In this document: positions 9,416 through 18,521 of the stretch, in pieces | Layout: every line of letters starts with the position of its first letter | Numbering within the stretch: position 1 is the stretch's first letter | Assembly: GCF_900108515.1 (NCBI RefSeq) | Contig: NZ_FNWW01000003.1 | Span: 310,001 to 374,000 of the forward strand | Source: Halobacillus karajensis | GTDB taxonomy: Bacteria > Bacillota > Bacilli > Bacillales > Halobacillaceae | Reading direction: 5' to 3' | DNA length: 64,000 nt | Notes under the pieces: model-generated | The model's database searches: none | What the model was told of the DNA's origin: nothing | What the model saw: the letters and a program-made list of their open reading frames with translations, nothing else | Made by a program: the position numbers and the translations under genes

Positions 9416-10046
9416 TCCAAAAGCATTCACCGAATGGTTCGGACCTGTTCAGTTGAATGTGTTGAAAGAAGTTGGAAACATTGGCGCCGGCCATGCAGCC
9501 ACATCTTTATCAAAGCTATTAAATAAAAAAATAGACATGCGCGTTCCTGGTGTAGAAGTTGTCGGTTTTGACACAGTTATGGAGCTTGCTGGTGGGGCTG
9601 ATAAAGAAGTGGTCAGCATTTGTCAAAGAATTGAAGGGGACGCCCCAGGAACGATGTTTTTTGTGCTATCACCAAATAAAGCCGCTCATTTTGTTCAAAG
9701 AATGTGTGTATCCACTCCAGTTTTTTTAGGGCATGAAGAAGATGATATGGCTTTATCCGCTTTAAACGAGCTAGGGAATATAGTATCAGGTGCTTATCTG
9801 ACAGCGCTTGGAGATTTCGCAGCGCTCGAGCTTGCGTCCACAGTCCCTTCGATTGCTCAGGATATGGTTGGGGCGATCTTAAGCATGGGGCTTATTAAAA
9901 TGTCTCAAGTAAGTGATCAGGCTATTGTTATTAAGACTTCCTTTACCGATGGAGAAGGGAGGAGAGAGGAAGACATCGATGGTCATTTCTTCCTTTTTCC
10001 TGATCCTGACTCGTATGTTCACTTCTTTAGGAGTTCAGTAATGTGA
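9408..10046 (+). CDS. cheC: CheY-P phosphatase CheC
   Basis: CheC dephosphorylates CheY-P and, bound to CheD, takes part in Bacillus-type adaptation. The two pseudo-symmetric phosphatase helices are visible: LKEVGNIGAGHAATSLS near residues 17-33 and LNELGNIVSGAYLTAL near 120-135, each with the Glu and Asn needed for phosphatase activity. Length is 212 residues. The ATG overlaps the end of cheW, and the stop overlaps the GTG of cheD. Confidence 0.94.
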   Translation: MRNPKAFTEWFGPVQLNVLKEVGNIGAGHAATSLSKLLNKKIDMRVPGVEVVGFDTVMELAGGADKEVVSICQRIEGDAPGTMFFVLSPNKAAHFVQRMCVSTPVFLGHEEDDMALSALNELGNIVSGAYLTALGDFAALELASTVPSIAQDMVGAILSMGLIKMSQVSDQAIVIKTSFTDGEGRREEDIDGHFFLFPDPDSYVHFFRSSVM

Positions 10047-10540
10047 GTATTCCTCTACATGTAATAAAAGTTGGAATTGGCGATATGGGAATGGTTCATT
10101 CTCCTGATACCATACGAACTTCAGGCTTAGGTTCCTGTGTCGGCATCGTCTTGTATGATGAAGGTAGAAAAACGGCCGGAATGGCCCACATCATGTTACC
10201 TGAGGCTAAACTTGCAATGAAAGAAGGATTGAACAGGGCTAAATATGCTGATACGGCGATTGATGATCTAATTGTTGCATTGAAAGGGGCAGGTTCCTCT
10301 CCCCATCGTTTAAAAGCCAAACTTGCAGGAGGGGCACAGATGTTCCAATTCAGCTCTTCTCATGACATGATGCGGATTGGGCCGAGGAATATTGAAGCTG
10401 TAAAGGAAAACCTTTCTTTGTATCGTATCCCTGTCATAGCAGAAGATGTTGGCGGGAACAGTGGCCGGACAATTGAATTTGATCCTAACACAAGTGCTCT
10501 TCACATAAGAACAGTGAATCTGGGAAAATGCGTGATTTGA
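10043..10540 (+). CDS. cheD: Chemoreceptor glutamine deamidase CheD
   Basis: CheD deamidates specific glutamines of methyl-accepting receptors and binds CheC. The 165-residue protein carries the catalytic cysteine in GLGSCVGIVLYD near residue 32 and the catalytic histidine in AGMAHIMLPE, plus GGNSGRT near the C-terminus. The GTG at 10043 follows TAGGAG and overlaps the cheC stop. The next recognised gene, sigD, starts about 200 bases downstream, and no terminator is visible between them. Confidence 0.95.
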   Translation: MSIPLHVIKVGIGDMGMVHSPDTIRTSGLGSCVGIVLYDEGRKTAGMAHIMLPEAKLAMKEGLNRAKYADTAIDDLIVALKGAGSSPHRLKAKLAGGAQMFQFSSSHDMMRIGPRNIEAVKENLSLYRIPVIAEDVGGNSGRTIEFDPNTSALHIRTVNLGKCVI

Positions 10541-10658
10541 TCAGCGTCTTTTTCTCTATTTCTCTTATACAAAGGGAGTGTATGAAAGGGAGGAAATAAT
10601 CCATAACAAGAGAAACTTTTTTAGTGCGTATGGATCTTTCTGGAGACTTTGATACGGG

Positions 10659-10805
10659 ATGATCCTTGGAAGAGGTCATGATCGCTTATATGAAGAATCC
10701 GATGGTTCAATATTAATAACATTTAAGGACGGGGAGGATTGGAATGACCAGCTGTATATCTTCACAAGAACAGCAGTGGTGGAGTTTATGGACAAAGGAG
10801 CATGA
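10659..10805 (+). CDS. Unassigned small reading frame overlapping sigD start
   Basis: A 48-codon frame opens at ATG 10659, runs out of frame into the first 62 bases of sigD and stops at 10803. The predicted peptide is acidic and looks protein-like (LYEESDG, LITFKDGEDW, LYIFTRTAVVEF). Just upstream, another frame from 10603 reads ITRETFLVRMDLSGDFDTG and ends in a TGA overlapping this ATG as ATGA; it has GGGAGG at 10588-10593 but an ATA where a start would be expected. This could be a coupled small gene or the remains of one frameshifted gene of about 65 residues. I recognise no family, and chance is possible. Confidence 0.3.
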   Translation: MILGRGHDRLYEESDGSILITFKDGEDWNDQLYIFTRTAVVEFMDKGA

Positions 10806-11520
10806 TGGAGAGGCGGCAAATCGCTTAGTTCAGCAATATGATTATCTAGTAAGCTATCATGTCCAGAGAATATCAGCTCATTTACCGAAAAGTGTGAGTA
10901 AAGATGATGTAAGAAGTCTTGGCATGCTGGGGTTGTACGATGCTTTGAAAAAGTTTGACCGGTCCAGGGATCTTAAGTTTGATACATATGCTTCCTTTCG
11001 GATTAGAGGATCGATTATGGATGGGTTAAGAAAAGAGGACTGGCTTCCGCGGTCTGTCCGCGATCGTGCAAAAAAAATCGAACAGACGGCTGAGAAATTA
11101 GAGCAGGACTTGCAGCGGCCTGCCACCTCACAGGAAATAGCGGATATGTTAAAACTTACTCAGGAAGAAGTAGAGGAAACGGTTAAAGATTCTCTCTTTT
11201 CAAATGTTTTATCTATGGAAGAAAAACTCAAAGACGGAAAGGAAGATCATAAAGAAGGCATTGGATACTCCATCCCTGATCATCATACTTTTTCCCCCTA
11301 TGAATCAGTGATAAAAAAAGAAAATTACGAAGAACTTGCCAATGAAATTGAGAAACTGAATGAGAAAGAAAAACTGGTCATTAGCCTTTTTTATCATGAA
11401 GAATTAACGCTGACTGAAATTGGACAGGTGCTAGATCTGACCACATCAAGGATTTCTCAAATTCACGCGAAAGCGATCTATAAGCTTAGACATTCCTTGC
11501 AGGATCTTATATCGGTATAG
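10744..11520 (+). CDS. sigD: Flagellar/motility sigma factor SigD
   Basis: Sigma-D is the FliA/WhiG-type sigma factor that transcribes flagellin, motor, chemoreceptor and autolysin genes. The 258-residue protein has region 2 (GMLGLYDALKKFDRSRDLKFDTYASF, continuing to GLRKEDWLPRS) around residues 58-105, region 3, and region 4 with the helix-turn-helix TLTEIGQVLDLTTSRISQIH near 220-240. ATG 10744 follows GGGGAGG at 10731-10737. Its position after cheD matches B. subtilis, where distance from the operon promoter influences SigD level. Confidence 0.96.
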   Translation: MTSCISSQEQQWWSLWTKEHDGEAANRLVQQYDYLVSYHVQRISAHLPKSVSKDDVRSLGMLGLYDALKKFDRSRDLKFDTYASFRIRGSIMDGLRKEDWLPRSVRDRAKKIEQTAEKLEQDLQRPATSQEIADMLKLTQEEVEETVKDSLFSNVLSMEEKLKDGKEDHKEGIGYSIPDHHTFSPYESVIKKENYEELANEIEKLNEKEKLVISLFYHEELTLTEIGQVLDLTTSRISQIHAKAIYKLRHSLQDLISV

Positions 11521-11540
11521 CGAGGAAGACGCTTGTATCC

Positions 11541-11717
11541 ATGGCAATAGGCATTTCCCTTCTCTTTTCAAGTAACAGATGACTTCCCTTTGATTTTAAA
11601 CTTACACGGACTGAACTAGTGATCATACTTCTTGCAGATCAAAATGGATGTACAGTAAGGTCAATGGTTAGGGGCTGGGGAAAGGGGTATGTCTGCCATA
11701 ACAAAGAAATAGCATGA
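11541..11717 (+). pseudogene. Possible remnant reading frame between sigD and swrB
   Basis: The 239-base gap between sigD and swrB is longer than is usual inside this operon. One frame starting at ATG 11541 stays open for 58 codons apart from one TGA at 11580-11582, and ends at 11715-11717. The second part (from 11583) reads LPFDFKLTRTELVIILLADQNG and has no obvious start codon with a ribosome site. It may be a decayed small gene or simply untranslated spacer. I recognise no family. The TGA would have to be a mutation or a recoding event for it to be a single gene; the former is far more likely. Confidence 0.15.
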
Positions 11718-11759
11718 GAATACAGACCCGCAACAAAAAAAGATGGGCGAGGGAAATGA

Positions 11760-12203
11760 ATGATCGTATTTTTATTGATAGTCAGTTTTATTATTGATGG
11801 GCTACTGATTTTAGCCCTAGGGACGATGATGAAAAAAATTCGTCTTACCGAGGAACTAGAACGCAGACAAAAACAAGTCGCTTCTGAAATTGAAGATTTA
11901 TTCACTTCATACTTAATGGAAATCAAAGAAGAGAACAAGAGGATGGAAGAATGGTTTACAATGAGTAAGGCTGCCCCGTCCCCAGAAGAGACGAAAAACG
12001 CAGGAAGTGAAGTTTCCACTGAACAGGAGTCGGTAACTTCCTACGCTCCACCAGAACCCGATATTGTAGAGAACTATGAGCCGTCACTTCATGCAAAGGT
12101 CTTTGATATGAAAGAAAAAGGCTGCAGCATCGAAGAAATTGCAAGAAAACTTCATAAAGGAAAGACGGAAATCGAACTTCTCTACAAATTCCATAAAAAC
12201 TAA
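11760..12203 (+). CDS. swrB: SwrB-like swarming/flagellar assembly protein
   Basis: This 147-residue protein matches the position and architecture of SwrB (YlxL): one N-terminal membrane segment (about residues 1-22), a charged coiled-coil-like region (27-65), an acidic low-complexity linker (70-105), and a C-terminal module AKVFDMKEKGCSIEEIARKLHKGKTEIE that resembles a small helix-turn-helix. In B. subtilis, SwrB activates flagellar export assembly. ATG 11760 is chosen because it begins the membrane segment; the ribosome site (GGGCGAGGG) is only moderate. It ends the flagellar/chemotaxis operon. Confidence 0.8.
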   Translation: MIVFLLIVSFIIDGLLILALGTMMKKIRLTEELERRQKQVASEIEDLFTSYLMEIKEENKRMEEWFTMSKAAPSPEETKNAGSEVSTEQESVTSYAPPEPDIVENYEPSLHAKVFDMKEKGCSIEEIARKLHKGKTEIELLYKFHKN

Positions 12204-12212
12204 TAAAAAAAC

Positions 12213-12241
12213 TTGAACGGACTGATCTCTTATGGTATATT
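12213..12241 (+). promoter_or_regulatory. Sigma-A promoter for rpsB
   Basis: TTGAAC at 12213-12218 and TATATT at 12236-12241 are separated by 17 bases, a near-consensus sigma-A promoter. It lies ten bases after swrB and about 120 bases before rpsB. The untranslated stretch 12248-12350 may hold an autoregulatory S2 site, but I could not draw a convincing structure. Confidence 0.75.
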
Positions 12242-12362
12242 TACTGACGGTGTCAATACGCACGCCTTTGGATTCTCAAGTGAGGTTGCTCTTTTAATAG
12301 AGTTCACTAGAGGAAATGAAAGAGGCGGAGGATACTAAAAAAACCAAACAGGAGGAACTATC

Positions 12363-13100
12363 ATGTCTGTAATTTCTATGAAACAGCTACTTGAAGCTGG
12401 TGTTCATTTCGGACACCAAACTCGTCGCTGGAACCCGAAGATGAAGAAATATATCTTCACGGAGCGTAACGGGATCTACATCATCGACCTGCAAAAAACA
12501 GTGAAGAAGGTTGATGAAGCATTTAACTACGTAAAAGAGGTCGCTGCTGATGGCGGTAATATCCTTTTCGTAGGTACAAAAAAACAAGCTCAGGATACAG
12601 TTCGTGACGAAGCTACTCGTTGTGGCATGTATTACATTAACCAACGTTGGTTGGGTGGTACACTAACGAACTTTGAAACTATCCGCAAGCGTATCAACCG
12701 TCTTAAAGACATTGAGCGCATGGAAGAAGACGGTACATTCGACGTACTTCCTAAAAAAGAAGTGGTCGATATGCTTAAAGAAAAAGATCGTCTTGTTAAA
12801 TTCCTAGGCGGTATTAAGGAAATGAAGAGCCTTCCAGACGCAATGTTCGTAATCGATCCTCGTAAAGAGCGTATCGCCATTGCTGAAGCTCACAAATTGA
12901 ATATTCCAGTTGTAGGTATCGTTGATACAAACTGTGACCCAGACGAAATCGATTATGTCATCCCTGCAAACGATGATGCAATCCGTGCCGTTAAATTGTT
13001 GACTTCTAAGATGGCTGACGCTGTCCTTGAAGCTAAACAAGGGGAAGAAACAGAGACAACAGAAGAAACTGAAGCTGCAGTAGAAGCTGCGCAAGAGTAA
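12363..13100 (+). CDS. rpsB: 30S ribosomal protein S2
   Basis: S2 is a late-binding protein of the small ribosomal subunit. The 245-residue protein shows the family blocks [19 protein letters not shown], the region [16 protein letters not shown] and [13 protein letters not shown]. The C-terminal tail is Glu/Ala-rich, as in other Bacillaceae. ATG 12363 follows AGGAGGAAC. It has its own promoter upstream and a strong terminator downstream at 13111-13146. Codon choice looks like that of a highly expressed gene (CGT, GGT, AAA). Confidence 0.98.
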   Translation: MSVISMKQLLEAGVHFGHQTRRWNPKMKKYIFTERNGIYIIDLQKTVKKVDEAFNYVKEVAADGGNILFVGTKKQAQDTVRDEATRCGMYYINQRWLGGTLTNFETIRKRINRLKDIERMEEDGTFDVLPKKEVVDMLKEKDRLVKFLGGIKEMKSLPDAMFVIDPRKERIAIAEAHKLNIPVVGIVDTNCDPDEIDYVIPANDDAIRAVKLLTSKMADAVLEAKQGEETETTEETEAAVEAAQE

Positions 13101-13110
13101 GAAGGGTCAA

Positions 13111-13146
13111 AAGGTGATAAGGGGGTATACCTTTATCACCTTTTTT
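13111..13146 (+). terminator. Terminator after rpsB
   Basis: A 13-pair stem (AAGGTGATAAGGG at 13111-13123 against 13130-13142, one G-U pair) with loop GGTATA is followed by a T run. It separates rpsB from tsf. Confidence 0.85.
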
Positions 13147-13225
13147 AAAGAATCCATAACAGCTCCGCGTTTCCCGATGGGCCGCGTGGGCTATACTTAT
13201 ATGTAACTATTAAGGAGGCTTTACA

Positions 13226-14110
13226 ATGGCAGTAAACGCTAAAATGGTAAAAGAACTTCGTGAAAAAACTGGTGCTGGTATGATGGATTGTAAAAAAGCA
13301 CTAACTGAAACAGATGGTAACATGGATAAAGCGATGGAATGGCTTCGTGAAAAAGGAATTTCCAAAGCGGCTAAAAAAGCTGACCGTATCGCTGCAGAAG
13401 GTTCTGCGGCAATTGAGATTTCCGGTAACACAGCTGTTCTTCTAGAAGTGAACTGTGAAACAGACTTTGTAACGAAGAACGACCATTTCAAAGATTTACT
13501 TAAAGAGCTTGGACAGCACTTGCTCTCTCAAAAACCGGCAACTGTTGAAGAAGCACTTGAACAAAAGCTTCACGGTGACGGAGAAGTACTAAGCAGCTAT
13601 ATTACAGATCGTGTAGCGAAAATCGGGGAAAAAATTTCCCTTCGTCGCTTTGTCATCAAAGAAAAAACGGAAGATGACGCATTCGGTGCTTACCTTCATA
13701 TGGGCGGGAACATCGGCGTATTAACTGTCCTTGAAGGTTCTACGGACGAGTCTGCTGCAAAAGATGTAGCGATGCACGTGGCAGCGGTTAACCCTCGTTA
13801 TGTATCCCGTGAAGAAATTCCACAAGAGGAAGCAGATCAAGAGCGTGAAATGCTTAAAACGCAAGCGATGAATGAAGGAAAGCCTGAAAACATCGTTGAA
13901 AAAATGGTGGAAGGCCGTTTGAACAAATTCTTCGAAGAAATCTGCCTGCTTGATCAAAGCTTCGTTAAAGATCCAGACCAGAAAGTTAAACAATTCGTAG
14001 CATCTACTGGTGGTCAAATCACTGGTTTTAATCGCTTCGAAGTTGGTGAAGGTATGGAAAAACGTGAAGAAAACTTCGCAGATGAAGTAATGAACCAGGT
14101 TAAAAAATAA
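13226..14110 (+). CDS. tsf: Elongation factor Ts
   Basis: EF-Ts is the guanine-nucleotide exchange factor for EF-Tu. The 294-residue protein shows the UBA-like N-terminus [19 protein letters not shown], the TDFVTKND exchange motif near residue 80 (CETDFV) and the coiled-coil/dimerisation region. ATG 13226 follows AAGGAGG at 13212-13218. A TATACT element at 13192-13197 could be a -10 box, but no good -35 is visible. It follows rpsB, the near-universal order. Confidence 0.98.
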   Translation: MAVNAKMVKELREKTGAGMMDCKKALTETDGNMDKAMEWLREKGISKAAKKADRIAAEGSAAIEISGNTAVLLEVNCETDFVTKNDHFKDLLKELGQHLLSQKPATVEEALEQKLHGDGEVLSSYITDRVAKIGEKISLRRFVIKEKTEDDAFGAYLHMGGNIGVLTVLEGSTDESAAKDVAMHVAAVNPRYVSREEIPQEEADQEREMLKTQAMNEGKPENIVEKMVEGRLNKFFEEICLLDQSFVKDPDQKVKQFVASTGGQITGFNRFEVGEGMEKREENFADEVMNQVKK

Positions 14111-14119
14111 TGAGAATGA

Positions 14120-14152
14120 AAAATAGGGGACACTGTCGGTGTTCCCTATTTT
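14120..14152 (+). terminator. Hairpin terminator after tsf
   Basis: A 14-pair stem (14120-14133 with 14139-14152, one G-U pair) and five-base loop lies ten bases after tsf. The T run forms the 3' side of the stem and is not followed by more T, so termination may be partial, with read-through into pyrH. Confidence 0.65.
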
Positions 14153-14223
14153 CAAACGGCTACATAATTGCAGATATATGCAAAAGAATGTAGAGGAAAT
14201 CAGTGAAAACACGGGAGGTAACT

Positions 14224-14946
14224 ATGACTACTGCTCGCTATCGTCGTATTGTATTAAAACTAAGTGGAGAGGCTTTAAGTGGAGAGGCAGGGTTCGGCTT
14301 AGAACCTAGTATTATCAAATCAGTCTCCCGTCAAGTAAAAGAAGTGGCTGAACTAGGTGTCGAGGTTGCAGTCGTCGTCGGAGGTGGCAACATCTGGCGT
14401 GGAAAGGTCGGCGCTGAAATGGGAATGGACCGTGCGAACGCTGATTACATGGGGATGCTTGCAACCGTTATGAATTCACTGGCCCTTCAGGACAGTCTAG
14501 AAAACTTAGGGATTCCAACCCGTGTCCAAACATCGATTGAAATGAGACAAGTGGCAGAACCTTACATTCGAAGAAAAGCCATTCGTCATTTAGAGAAGAA
14601 GCGTGTTGTTATTTTTGCTGCTGGTACAGGAAATCCTTACTTTTCTACAGACACCACGGCGGCTCTCAGAGCTGCAGAGGTCGAAGCAGATGTCATTCTC
14701 ATGGCCAAAAACAATGTGGATGGAGTCTACAATGATGACCCTAAACTAAATGAAGACGCTGTGAAATACGATCAGCTCTCTTATATGGATGTCCTGAATG
14801 AAGGGCTGGGCGTTATGGATTCGACAGCTTCATCATTATGTATGGACAACGATATCGATTTATTGGTATTCTCAATAACAGAGGATGGTAACATTAAAAA
14901 AGCTGTAATGGGCGAAAATATTGGAACAATCGTGAGGGGGAAATAA
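14224..14946 (+). CDS. pyrH: UMP kinase
   Basis: UMP kinase phosphorylates UMP to UDP in pyrimidine nucleotide synthesis. The 240-residue amino-acid-kinase-fold protein shows [14 protein letters not shown] at the N-terminus, [10 protein letters not shown] near residue 56, and [17 protein letters not shown] near 137. ATG 14224 is preferred: GGGAGG at 14213-14218 lies just upstream, and an in-frame GTG at 14203 would precede that site. It is three bases upstream of frr. Confidence 0.97.
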   Translation: MTTARYRRIVLKLSGEALSGEAGFGLEPSIIKSVSRQVKEVAELGVEVAVVVGGGNIWRGKVGAEMGMDRANADYMGMLATVMNSLALQDSLENLGIPTRVQTSIEMRQVAEPYIRRKAIRHLEKKRVVIFAAGTGNPYFSTDTTAALRAAEVEADVILMAKNNVDGVYNDDPKLNEDAVKYDQLSYMDVLNEGLGVMDSTASSLCMDNDIDLLVFSITEDGNIKKAVMGENIGTIVRGK

Positions 14947-14949
14947 ACA

Positions 14950-15507
14950 ATGTCTGATGCTGTAATTAATGAAACGAAGCAACAAATGGAGCAAGCAACT
15001 CAAGCGTTCTCTCGTCAGCTTGCTACGGTTCGTGCGGGGCGTGCGAATCCTTCAATTTTAGATAATGTCTATGTGGATTACTATGGTGCCGCAACACCAC
15101 TCAATCAATTAGCTCAAGTGTCTGCACCAGAGCCGCGGCTTCTTGTCATTACACCATATGATAAGAGTGCTATTGCTGAAGTTGAGAAAGCCATTCAGAA
15201 AGCGGATCTTGGTCTATCTCCATCCAGTGATGGGAATGTAGTGCGGATCAACATCCCTGCCCTTACAGAAGAACGTCGTAAGGATCTTGCCAAAGTGGTC
15301 GGTAAATATTCCGAAGAAGCAAAAGTTCAAGTTCGAAACATTCGTCGTGAGGCAAATGATCGTTTGAAAAAACTTGAAAAAGATGGGGAACTTACGGAAG
15401 ATGACCTTCGTTCTTATCAGGATGATGTCCAAAAAGTAACAGACCAGAATGTCGAAAAGATCGACCAACTGGCAAAAACGAAAGAAGAGGAAATCATGGA
15501 AGTATGA
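14950..15507 (+). CDS. frr: Ribosome recycling factor
   Basis: RRF splits post-termination ribosomes together with EF-G. The 185-residue protein has the two-domain RRF pattern: [16 protein letters not shown] near residue 22, [15 protein letters not shown], and the C-terminal helix [28 protein letters not shown] 14950 follows GAGGGG at 14935-14940. It is probably cotranscribed with pyrH and ends at a terminator. Confidence 0.98.
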   Translation: MSDAVINETKQQMEQATQAFSRQLATVRAGRANPSILDNVYVDYYGAATPLNQLAQVSAPEPRLLVITPYDKSAIAEVEKAIQKADLGLSPSSDGNVVRINIPALTEERRKDLAKVVGKYSEEAKVQVRNIRREANDRLKKLEKDGELTEDDLRSYQDDVQKVTDQNVEKIDQLAKTKEEEIMEV

Positions 15508-15538
15508 TTTCCTGCCTATATATGCCATAAGGTATATC

Positions 15539-15577
15539 AAGCCGCGCTGTTGATGTTTGGCAGCGTGGCTTTTATTT
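15539..15577 (+). terminator. Terminator after frr
   Basis: AAGCCGCGCTG (15539-15549) pairs with CAGCGTGGCTT (15561-15571) with one G-U pair and is followed by TTTATTTT. Confidence 0.85.
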
Positions 15578-15664
15578 TGTACACTGTCATAAGGCAGGTC
15601 TCAGCATTTTTATTGAGTTTAGTATATAATAGAAAGATGGAACAATCGGACTGGAGGATTGAAC

Positions 15665-16432
15665 ATGCCTATCAAGTTTCCATTCACTAATAACAAAAAG
15701 CAGCCGGAACCTATGTCGTTAGAGTTGGAGGTTCATCACCTGCCCAAACATGTCGCTATCATAATGGACGGAAATGGCCGATGGGCAAAAAATAGAGGGA
15801 TGCCTCGGATTGCTGGTCATAAGGAAGGCATGGGAGTCGTCAAGAGAATTGTCCGATATGCTTCAGATATCGGCATTAAAGTTCTTACCCTTTATGCTTT
15901 TTCGACAGAAAATTGGAAACGTCCTAAAAATGAGGTAGAATTCCTAATGAAGCTTCCTGTTGATTTTCTTAGTACATATTTGCCTGAACTGATCGAGCGA
16001 AATGTCCAGGTCCGGACGATCGGTGACTTTGATGTCTTGCCGGCTCATACCCAAAAGGCTGTAAAAGAAGCGATCGCGAAAACGAAAGATAATGATGGAC
16101 TTATCCTCAATTTTGCCCTGAACTACGGCAGCCGTTTTGAAATGGTACATGCAGTCAAGCAAATCGCCTCTAAAGTACAAGAAGGGGAAGTGAATGTATC
16201 AGATATCGATGAATCGATGTTTTCTTCTGAACTGTACACGTCTGAACTGATTGATCCAGACCTCCTCATAAGGACAAGCGGAGAGCAGAGGCTGAGTAAT
16301 TTTTTATTGTGGCAGTTGGCCTATGCTGAATTTTGGTTTACTGAAGTTTATTGGCCTGATTTCAATGAAAGCCATTTTGAGAAGGCTCTCTATGATTTTC
16401 AAAATCGCAAACGTCGTTTCGGCGGAGTATAA
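15665..16432 (+). CDS. uppS: Undecaprenyl diphosphate synthase
   Basis: UppS condenses isopentenyl diphosphate onto farnesyl diphosphate to make the lipid carrier for peptidoglycan and teichoic acid. The cis-prenyltransferase signature HVAIIMDGNGRWAKNRG is near residues 27-44, with the catalytic Asp in MDGNGRW, and the C-terminal IRTSGEQRLSNFLLWQ block is intact. ATG 15665 has CTGGAGG at 15651-15657 upstream; an in-frame TTG at 15659 is too close. A TATAAT at 15625-15630 could be its -10 element, without a convincing -35. It begins the uppS-cdsA-dxr-rasP-proS-polC series. Confidence 0.97.
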   Translation: MPIKFPFTNNKKQPEPMSLELEVHHLPKHVAIIMDGNGRWAKNRGMPRIAGHKEGMGVVKRIVRYASDIGIKVLTLYAFSTENWKRPKNEVEFLMKLPVDFLSTYLPELIERNVQVRTIGDFDVLPAHTQKAVKEAIAKTKDNDGLILNFALNYGSRFEMVHAVKQIASKVQEGEVNVSDIDESMFSSELYTSELIDPDLLIRTSGEQRLSNFLLWQLAYAEFWFTEVYWPDFNESHFEKALYDFQNRKRRFGGV

Positions 16433-16448
16433 GGTGTGAAAAAGTGTT

Positions 16449-17246
16449 ATGAAGCAAAGAACAATTACAGCAATCGTTGCAGCACTCATCTTCCTGCCCA
16501 TTGTTATGCTGGGAGGATGGCCTTTTAAAATTTTTGTTTATTTCATTGCTAGTATTGCGCTACTTGAACTCGTAAGAATGAAAAAAATTGCGCGTTATTC
16601 TGTGGCAGCCGGCTTAGGGCTGGTTTTGATGTGGGCGCTCATGTTTCCATATGAAGTGTTGGATGAGTCGATTACTTCACAGGACATCATTACTAAGTCT
16701 GAAATTACTTTACTTGCCGTGCTAATCTTACTCAGTTATACCGTGCTTGTGAAGAACCGTTTTACTTTTGATGATGCTGGTTTTCTTTTATTATCGGCTA
16801 TTTATATCGGAATGGGGTTCAATTATTTGATAGAAACCCGAGAAGCAGACATTGAATATATTTTCTTCGCATTATTTGTTGTCTGGGCGACAGACACTGG
16901 TGCCTATTTATTCGGGAGGGCATTAGGCAAACATAAACTGTGGCCGCAAATCAGTCCGAAGAAAACGATTGAGGGTTCAGTTGGAGGAATTATCCTGGCG
17001 TGCGCAGTAGCTTTGGTTTTCCAGATCGTTCATCCGCTTGACCATTCTCTTATCATCGTCTTATTAGTCACCGTGCTAGTATCTATCGCTGGCCAGATCG
17101 GCGACTTGGTCGAATCTGCTTTTAAGCGACATTATGCTGTGAAAGACTCCGGAAAGATCTTGCCAGGTCATGGAGGGGTCCTTGATCGGTTTGACAGCCT
17201 GATTTTCATCCTGCCGATCTTACATTTGATCAATTTTATTTCTTAA
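16449..17246 (+). CDS. cdsA: Phosphatidate cytidylyltransferase
   Basis: CdsA makes CDP-diacylglycerol from phosphatidic acid and CTP, the precursor used by PgsA (56531-57109). The 265-residue protein is hydrophobic with about seven or eight membrane segments. It shows the family signature WATDTGAYLFGRALGKHKLWPQISPKKT near residues 145-172, and the C-terminal GDLVESAFKRHYAVKDSGKILPGHGG, with the DxxxSxxKRxxxxKDxGxxxPGHGG pattern. The ATG at 16449 lies 16 bases after uppS. Confidence 0.97.
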   Translation: MKQRTITAIVAALIFLPIVMLGGWPFKIFVYFIASIALLELVRMKKIARYSVAAGLGLVLMWALMFPYEVLDESITSQDIITKSEITLLAVLILLSYTVLVKNRFTFDDAGFLLLSAIYIGMGFNYLIETREADIEYIFFALFVVWATDTGAYLFGRALGKHKLWPQISPKKTIEGSVGGIILACAVALVFQIVHPLDHSLIIVLLVTVLVSIAGQIGDLVESAFKRHYAVKDSGKILPGHGGVLDRFDSLIFILPILHLINFIS

Positions 17247-17262
17247 GTGAGAGGAGTTATAC

Positions 17263-18411
17263 ATGATGAAATACATCTCCTTATTGGGTGCTACGGGTTC
17301 GATAGGCATCCAGACTCTGGATGTGATACGCCTGCACCCTCACCAATTTTCTTTATATGCAATGGCCTTTGGAAAGAATATAGACAAAGCTCTTCCGCTT
17401 ATACAGGAATTTAAACCTTCATTGGTTGTTGTTCAAGATGAGGATACCAAGAAAAAACTCCAGCAGGAAATTGACCATACACAAATTCTTTGTGGAGGAG
17501 AAGGTTTAATAGAGGCTAGTGTAGCCGACCCTGTTGATGTAGTGGTGAATGCGGTAATGGGAAGTGTAGGATTGCCAGCTACTCTCAAAGCTATCCAAGC
17601 GAAAAAGCAAATCGCCATTGCCAACAAGGAAACGCTTGTTACTGCGGGGCACTTGGTTATGGCTGAAGCCAAGAAGCATAACGTGGCTCTTCTCCCTGTT
17701 GATAGTGAACATTCGGCTATATTTCAAGCGTTGAACGGAGAGCAAAGAAAGGATATTCATAAACTTATCATTACCGCATCGGGAGGAAGTTTTCGTGATA
17801 AAACAAGAGAAGAACTCATCGGTGTGACCGTAGATGATGCATTAAACCATCCAAATTGGAGCATGGGGGCCAAGATCACCATTGATTCTGCATCGATGAT
17901 GAACAAAGGCTTAGAAGTGATTGAGGCTCACTGGCTTTTTGATGTACCTTATGAGCAAATTCATGTTATTCTTCATAGAGAAAGTGTTATTCATTCAATG
18001 GTCGAATTTGTAGACCGGAATGTCATTGCCCAATTGGGAACACCTGATATGAAAGTGCCGATTCAATACGCCTTAACTTATCCGGTGCGTAAAGATCTCT
18101 CCATAACTCAACACCTGGATCTAGAAGAGGTGGCAACATTGAACTTTCAAAAGATGGACATGGAACGTTTTCCATGTTTGAGAATGGCCTTTGAAGCTGG
18201 TAAAGAAGGTGGTTCGATGCCTGCGGTATTAAACGCAGCTAACGAAGAAGCTGTTCAGCAGTTTTTGGAAGGGAAAATTTCCTTCCTAGATATCGAGAAA
18301 TACATCGAACTGGCATTAGAAAAGCATGACAAGATTCATAACCCCGACTTGTCTACCATAATTTCTATTGATGAGGAAACTAGGAGAAATGTCCGTTTCC
18401 AAATAAATTAA
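17263..18411 (+). CDS. dxr: 1-deoxy-D-xylulose 5-phosphate reductoisomerase
   Basis: Dxr converts DXP to methylerythritol phosphate, the committed step of the non-mevalonate isoprenoid pathway, feeding UppS. The 382-residue protein has the NADPH-binding [16 protein letters not shown] at the N-terminus, the linker [12 protein letters not shown], and the catalytic metal-binding [11 protein letters not shown] and ASGGSFRD blocks. ATG 17263 follows GAGAGGAG; an adjacent ATG at 17266 is also possible. Confidence 0.97.
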   Translation: MMKYISLLGATGSIGIQTLDVIRLHPHQFSLYAMAFGKNIDKALPLIQEFKPSLVVVQDEDTKKKLQQEIDHTQILCGGEGLIEASVADPVDVVVNAVMGSVGLPATLKAIQAKKQIAIANKETLVTAGHLVMAEAKKHNVALLPVDSEHSAIFQALNGEQRKDIHKLIITASGGSFRDKTREELIGVTVDDALNHPNWSMGAKITIDSASMMNKGLEVIEAHWLFDVPYEQIHVILHRESVIHSMVEFVDRNVIAQLGTPDMKVPIQYALTYPVRKDLSITQHLDLEEVATLNFQKMDMERFPCLRMAFEAGKEGGSMPAVLNAANEEAVQQFLEGKISFLDIEKYIELALEKHDKIHNPDLSTIISIDEETRRNVRFQIN

Positions 18412-18521
18412 AAGCTCTGTCTATTTTCTTTGTGAGAAGCTTTCTTATTTATATTGATAAGGGATGATGCTCTCATAATCCAACAACCAAACCAGAGCGA
18501 AACTAAAGGAAGGTGCTTCAT

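Noticed and set aside
13721-14212. Minus-strand frame of 163 codons opposite tsf
   Set aside because: It is antisense to tsf, Phe-rich and has no ribosome site or family resemblance.
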